Source: Microcaldota archaeon
GTDB taxonomy: Archaea > Micrarchaeota > Micrarchaeia > Anstonellales > Bilamarchaeaceae
NCBI GenBank assembly: GCA_023247345.1
Contig: JAHFGR010000042.1
Coordinates: forward strand, 1 to 8,700
Direction: 5' to 3'
DNA: 8,700 nucleotides
A program made the translations under genes and the position numbers. The notes under the pieces were generated by a model. That model saw nothing but the letters and a program-made list of their open reading frames with translations. It made no database searches and had not been told where the DNA came from. Positions 6,037 through 8,700 of the stretch are shown piece by piece; within the stretch, counting starts at the first letter, position 1, and every line of letters begins with the position of its first letter.

Positions 6037-6045
6037 ATTTTTAAA
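6037..6045 (-). promoter_or_regulatory. TATA-like box for hypothetical gene
   Basis: Minus-strand TTTAAAAAT, with its centre about 35 bp before the ATG at 6006, predicts a leader of roughly 9 nt that would include GAGGGG. The assignment rests on spacing and composition only. Confidence 0.4.
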
Positions 6046-6077
6046 TGCAATAGACAAATAGATCTAGTCCATTGGAT

Positions 6078-6083
6078 AAAAAA
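6078..6083 (-). terminator. Oligo-T terminator downstream of ribonucleotide reductase
   Basis: On the minus strand this is a T6 tract about 40 bp after the reductase stop codon (6124-6126). It fits an archaeal T-tract terminator separating the reductase from the next minus-strand gene. A weak CCATT/AATGG inverted repeat surrounds it. Confidence 0.35.
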
Positions 6084-6123
6084 TGGTATACCCCATAACT
6101 GAAAACAGGAAACTGAAAATTAT

Positions 6124-8700
6124 TTAGCTACACCCAGTAGTCTCACCACAATCTACGCAAACTGCGCATGAGCCATTCTGCTTAACACGCATGCTTCCGC
6201 ATCTGCCACATTGCTCGCCCGTGTATCCTTGTACTTTCGCTTCCATAATTTTATCTAGCTCGGAATCGAGCGTGTCTTTTGATTTTGATGTTATTGAGGA
6301 AGACGATTCTTTTTTATCTCTTTTATTTTCTGCTTTAACAGGCAAAGTAGGCTTGATCGTAAGGTCTTTTTCAGTAGTATCTATCCCACTGCCTTCCTTA
6401 CCTCGCTTGCCTTCGTTTTCTTCTTTATCTTCCTTTTCCTCTTTGTTTTCATCGACCACGTGCACCAAATCTTTCCTGTTAAGATATTCGTATGCAAGTA
6501 GCCTAAACACATAATCGACAATAGATGTCGAATGCTTTATGTTATCATGCCCGCTTACAATACCAGACGGTTCAAATCGAGTAAATGTAAATGTATCTAC
6601 AAATTCTTCAAGTGGCACACCATATTGCAGCCCTTTGCTTACAGCTATTGCAAAACAATTAAGCAAGCTTCTGTAACCAGCGCCTTCTTTGTAAGAATCC
6701 ACAAATACCTCGCCTAAATCGCCATTCGGATACTCGCCGGTGCGAACGTATATCTTCTGCCCACCAACGCGCGCTTCTTGTACAAAACCATCTCGCTTAC
6801 CCGGCAGTTTTCTTCTCATGCCCCTGATTAGCACATCGTGCATTTCTTTTGCACCAACTGTTTCATCTATGTCTTCGCCACTGCCAACCAAAGACATCAA
6901 TTCGCTTTCTTCTTCGACTTGCGAATTAAGCGGTTGGCTAAGTTTGCTGCCATCGCGATAAAGCGCCATGCATTTTACCATTAATTTGTAAGACTGATTG
7001 TATACCTCTTTTACCTCTTCTATTGTCGCCTCGTTCGGCATATTTATTGTTTTGGAAATGGCACCGCTAATAAATGGCTGAACTGCACCCATCATCTTAA
7101 CATGCGCCATGTGATTTATGTAGCGCTTTCCGTATTTGCCGCATCTGTTTGCGCAATCAAATATGGCATAATTTTCTTCTTTAAGATGAGGTGCTCCTTC
7201 GATTGTCATCGTACCGCATACATAGTCGTTCGCTTTTCTTATTTCCTCGCTACTAAAGCCAAGCGCATTTAGCACATCAAATTTTGGATCGTCCAACTGC
7301 TCTTTTTTCATCCCGAGTCTGACGCAGAACTCCTCGCCTAAAGTAAACTTATTGAAAACAAATTTCAAATCAAATGCATTCGGAAGCAGTGCTTCTATTG
7401 CTTGTAATTTCTCTTCTGTAAATCCTTTTGATTTTAATGCCTCGGAATTTATGTACGGACAACCGTTAAGCGTTCCGTGACCTTTGCAGTATTCTATTAT
7501 CTCTTTTATATGCTGATTACTATAGCCTAGTTTTCTAAGCGCTTTTTCAACTGATTGATTAACAATCTTGAAATACCCGCCGCCAGCAAGTTTTTTGAAT
7601 TTAACAATTGCAAAATCAGGTTCTACACCAGTTGTATCGCAATCCATTACAAGACCTATAGTTCCCGTAGGTGCGATTACTGTGACCTGCGCGTTTCTGT
7701 AACCATGCTTCTCGCCGCTGCTCAGCGCACGATCCCAGCAATCACGAGCTGTTTCTAATAAATATTCTGGACAATAAGAAGGATTTATTCCGGTTGGTTT
7801 TACTGTTAGCCGCTCATATTCTTGCGGAGATGCATTATATGCTGCTCTTCTGTGGTTTCTTATTATTCTGAGCATGTGTTCTGCATTTCTATTATAAGCA
7901 GGAAATGACCCAAAGCAACCTGCCATCTCAGCGCTTGTTGCATAGCTTTCTCCGCATAAAATTGATGTTAATGCACCTGCAATTGCAAGAGCTTGCGGAC
8001 TATCATATGGAATTCCTAAGACCATTAGCATAGTCCCTAAGTTCGCATACCCAAGCCCGAGCGTTCTAAACTCATAACTTCTTTGCGCAATTTCTTTACT
8101 CGGGAATTGGGCCATTAATACGGATATTTCTAGTACTACTGTCCATAACCGTGAGGCGTGCTTAAATGATTCTACATCGAACTTGCCCGTTTCTTCATCT
8201 AAAAATTTCATTAGATTTATGCTTGCTAGGTTGCAAGCAGTATCATTTAGAAATACATACTCACTGCAAGGGTTAGTCGCGTATATTTTTCCATCTGTAG
8301 GACATGTGTGCCATTCGTTTATATGATCATCAAATTGTATTCCTGGATCAGCAGAAGACCAAGCAGCATAAGCAATCCTATCCCATAAATCTCTTGCGTT
8401 TGTTGTTTTTACTACTTGACCACTTGTACGGCCAACAAGATTCCATTTCTCGTGGTTATTTACAGCGTCCATGAATTTGTTCGGTATTCTTATGCTATTG
8501 TTGCTGTTCTGTCCGCTTACTGTCAGATACGCCTCGCCTTCGTAGTGCGTATCATAAACTGGAAAATCTATGCTCGATTTGCCCTGCTCAACAAGTTTAA
8601 GCACGCGAGAAACATAACTGAATGGAACGTTTCTAGAAAGCGCTTTTATGATTGCCCGCCTCAGTTCTTGGTTTTGTTTCCAGTCTGTTGTTTTTTGTTT
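6124..8700 (-). CDS. nrdJ: B12-dependent class II ribonucleotide reductase, C-terminal part
   Basis: The frame is open to the right edge, giving the last 858 residues of a longer protein; the GTG at 8604 is internal, since family-like sequence (ALSRNVPFSYVSRVLKLVEQ) continues upstream. The enzyme reduces ribonucleotides to deoxyribonucleotides in the cytoplasm using adenosylcobalamin. The active-site loop NPCSE holds the thiyl cysteine (codon 8266-8268) with its Asn and Glu. The following DTACNLASINL has one redox-pair cysteine (8233-8235). APTGTIGLVMDCDTTGVEP (near 7670) and SGAISKTINMPNEATIEEV are further core signatures. A TSCPD-type domain (about 6840-6470; LGEVFVDSYKEGAGYRSLLN) follows, then a Lys/Glu/Ser-rich linker of about 70 residues, then a cysteine cluster CxxC, CxxCxxC and terminal TGCS (6208-6132), a zinc-ribbon-like tail thought to help re-reduce the active site. 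No intein interrupts the visible part. The partner redox cysteine and effector region lie outside the window. Confidence 0.95.
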   Translation of the reverse strand, partial: KQKTTDWKQNQELRRAIIKALSRNVPFSYVSRVLKLVEQGKSSIDFPVYDTHYEGEAYLTVSGQNSNNSIRIPNKFMDAVNNHEKWNLVGRTSGQVVKTTNARDLWDRIAYAAWSSADPGIQFDDHINEWHTCPTDGKIYATNPCSEYVFLNDTACNLASINLMKFLDEETGKFDVESFKHASRLWTVVLEISVLMAQFPSKEIAQRSYEFRTLGLGYANLGTMLMVLGIPYDSPQALAIAGALTSILCGESYATSAEMAGCFGSFPAYNRNAEHMLRIIRNHRRAAYNASPQEYERLTVKPTGINPSYCPEYLLETARDCWDRALSSGEKHGYRNAQVTVIAPTGTIGLVMDCDTTGVEPDFAIVKFKKLAGGGYFKIVNQSVEKALRKLGYSNQHIKEIIEYCKGHGTLNGCPYINSEALKSKGFTEEKLQAIEALLPNAFDLKFVFNKFTLGEEFCVRLGMKKEQLDDPKFDVLNALGFSSEEIRKANDYVCGTMTIEGAPHLKEENYAIFDCANRCGKYGKRYINHMAHVKMMGAVQPFISGAISKTINMPNEATIEEVKEVYNQSYKLMVKCMALYRDGSKLSQPLNSQVEEESELMSLVGSGEDIDETVGAKEMHDVLIRGMRRKLPGKRDGFVQEARVGGQKIYVRTGEYPNGDLGEVFVDSYKEGAGYRSLLNCFAIAVSKGLQYGVPLEEFVDTFTFTRFEPSGIVSGHDNIKHSTSIVDYVFRLLAYEYLNRKDLVHVVDENKEEKEDKEENEGKRGKEGSGIDTTEKDLTIKPTLPVKAENKRDKKESSSSITSKSKDTLDSELDKIMEAKVQGYTGEQCGRCGSMRVKQNGSCAVCVDCGETTGCS

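Noticed and set aside
5459..6037. 192-codon open frame on the plus strand
   Set aside because: It is antisense to the 259-residue gene, has shadow-like Ser/Arg-rich composition and no ribosome site. The minus frame has better balanced composition and a promoter.
6069..6086. CCATT/AATGG inverted repeat as a hairpin terminator
   Set aside because: A five-base stem with an A/T-rich eight-base loop is too weak. The T6 tract itself is the more credible signal.
6191..6514. Plus-strand open frame rich in Ser and Leu
   Set aside because: It is antisense to the Lys/Glu-rich linker of the reductase, whose codons read as Ser/Phe/Leu on the other strand.
8602..8604. GTG as start of the ribonucleotide reductase
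   Set aside because: The frame stays open and family-like for 32 more codons to the window edge, so the gene is cut by the window.
1..8700. tRNA, rRNA, CRISPR array or integrase
   Set aside because: No cloverleaf-like segment, no regularly spaced repeats and no recombinase motif were found on reading both strands.

Overview
The window looks like an AT-rich accessory region from an archaeon, probably a small-genome lineage of the DPANN type; this is inference. The supporting signs are T/A-rich boxes about 26 bp upstream of start codons that have no Shine-Dalgarno sequence (leaderless genes), GGTG-type ribosome sites where a leader exists, archaeal-style VapBC and MNT/HEPN modules, and a B12-dependent ribonucleotide reductase. 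A bacterial origin is not strictly excluded: a bacterial-like TATAAT is present at 181-186, and one protein carries a peptidoglycan-binding-like domain.

Layout. At 1-163 (minus) is the start of a lipoprotein gene that runs off the left edge. It diverges across a 44-bp promoter gap from a 399-residue lipoprotein (208-1407, plus) with a HExxH zinc-protease site and a PG-binding-like N-terminal domain. Convergent to that is an MNT/HEPN toxin-antitoxin pair (2132-1436, minus). Divergent from the pair is a large helical lipoprotein of unknown function (2244-4475, plus, TTG start). A VapBC toxin-antitoxin pair (5115-4472, minus) follows tail-to-tail. Next come a fragment repeating the C-terminus of the large lipoprotein (5171-5230), an unrecognised 259-residue protein (6006-5227, minus), and the C-terminal 858 residues of an adenosylcobalamin-dependent class II ribonucleotide reductase (8700-6124, minus), whose N-terminus lies beyond the right edge.

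The most interesting structure is around VapBC. The module lies between two copies of a 50-bp direct repeat (39 bp perfect, 48/50 overall). Both copies encode the end of the large lipoprotein. In both, the plus-strand stop codon overlaps the stop codon of a convergent minus-strand gene in the same geometry. This suggests that the lipoprotein originally met the 259-residue gene tail-to-tail, and that a VapBC segment carrying a replacement 3' end later came between them.

Functionally, the left two thirds encode cell-surface proteins interleaved with two toxin-antitoxin modules, as in a variable island. The right third is housekeeping deoxyribonucleotide synthesis. No RNA genes, CRISPR array, transposase or integrase are visible, and no gene-free stretch exceeds 300 bases.
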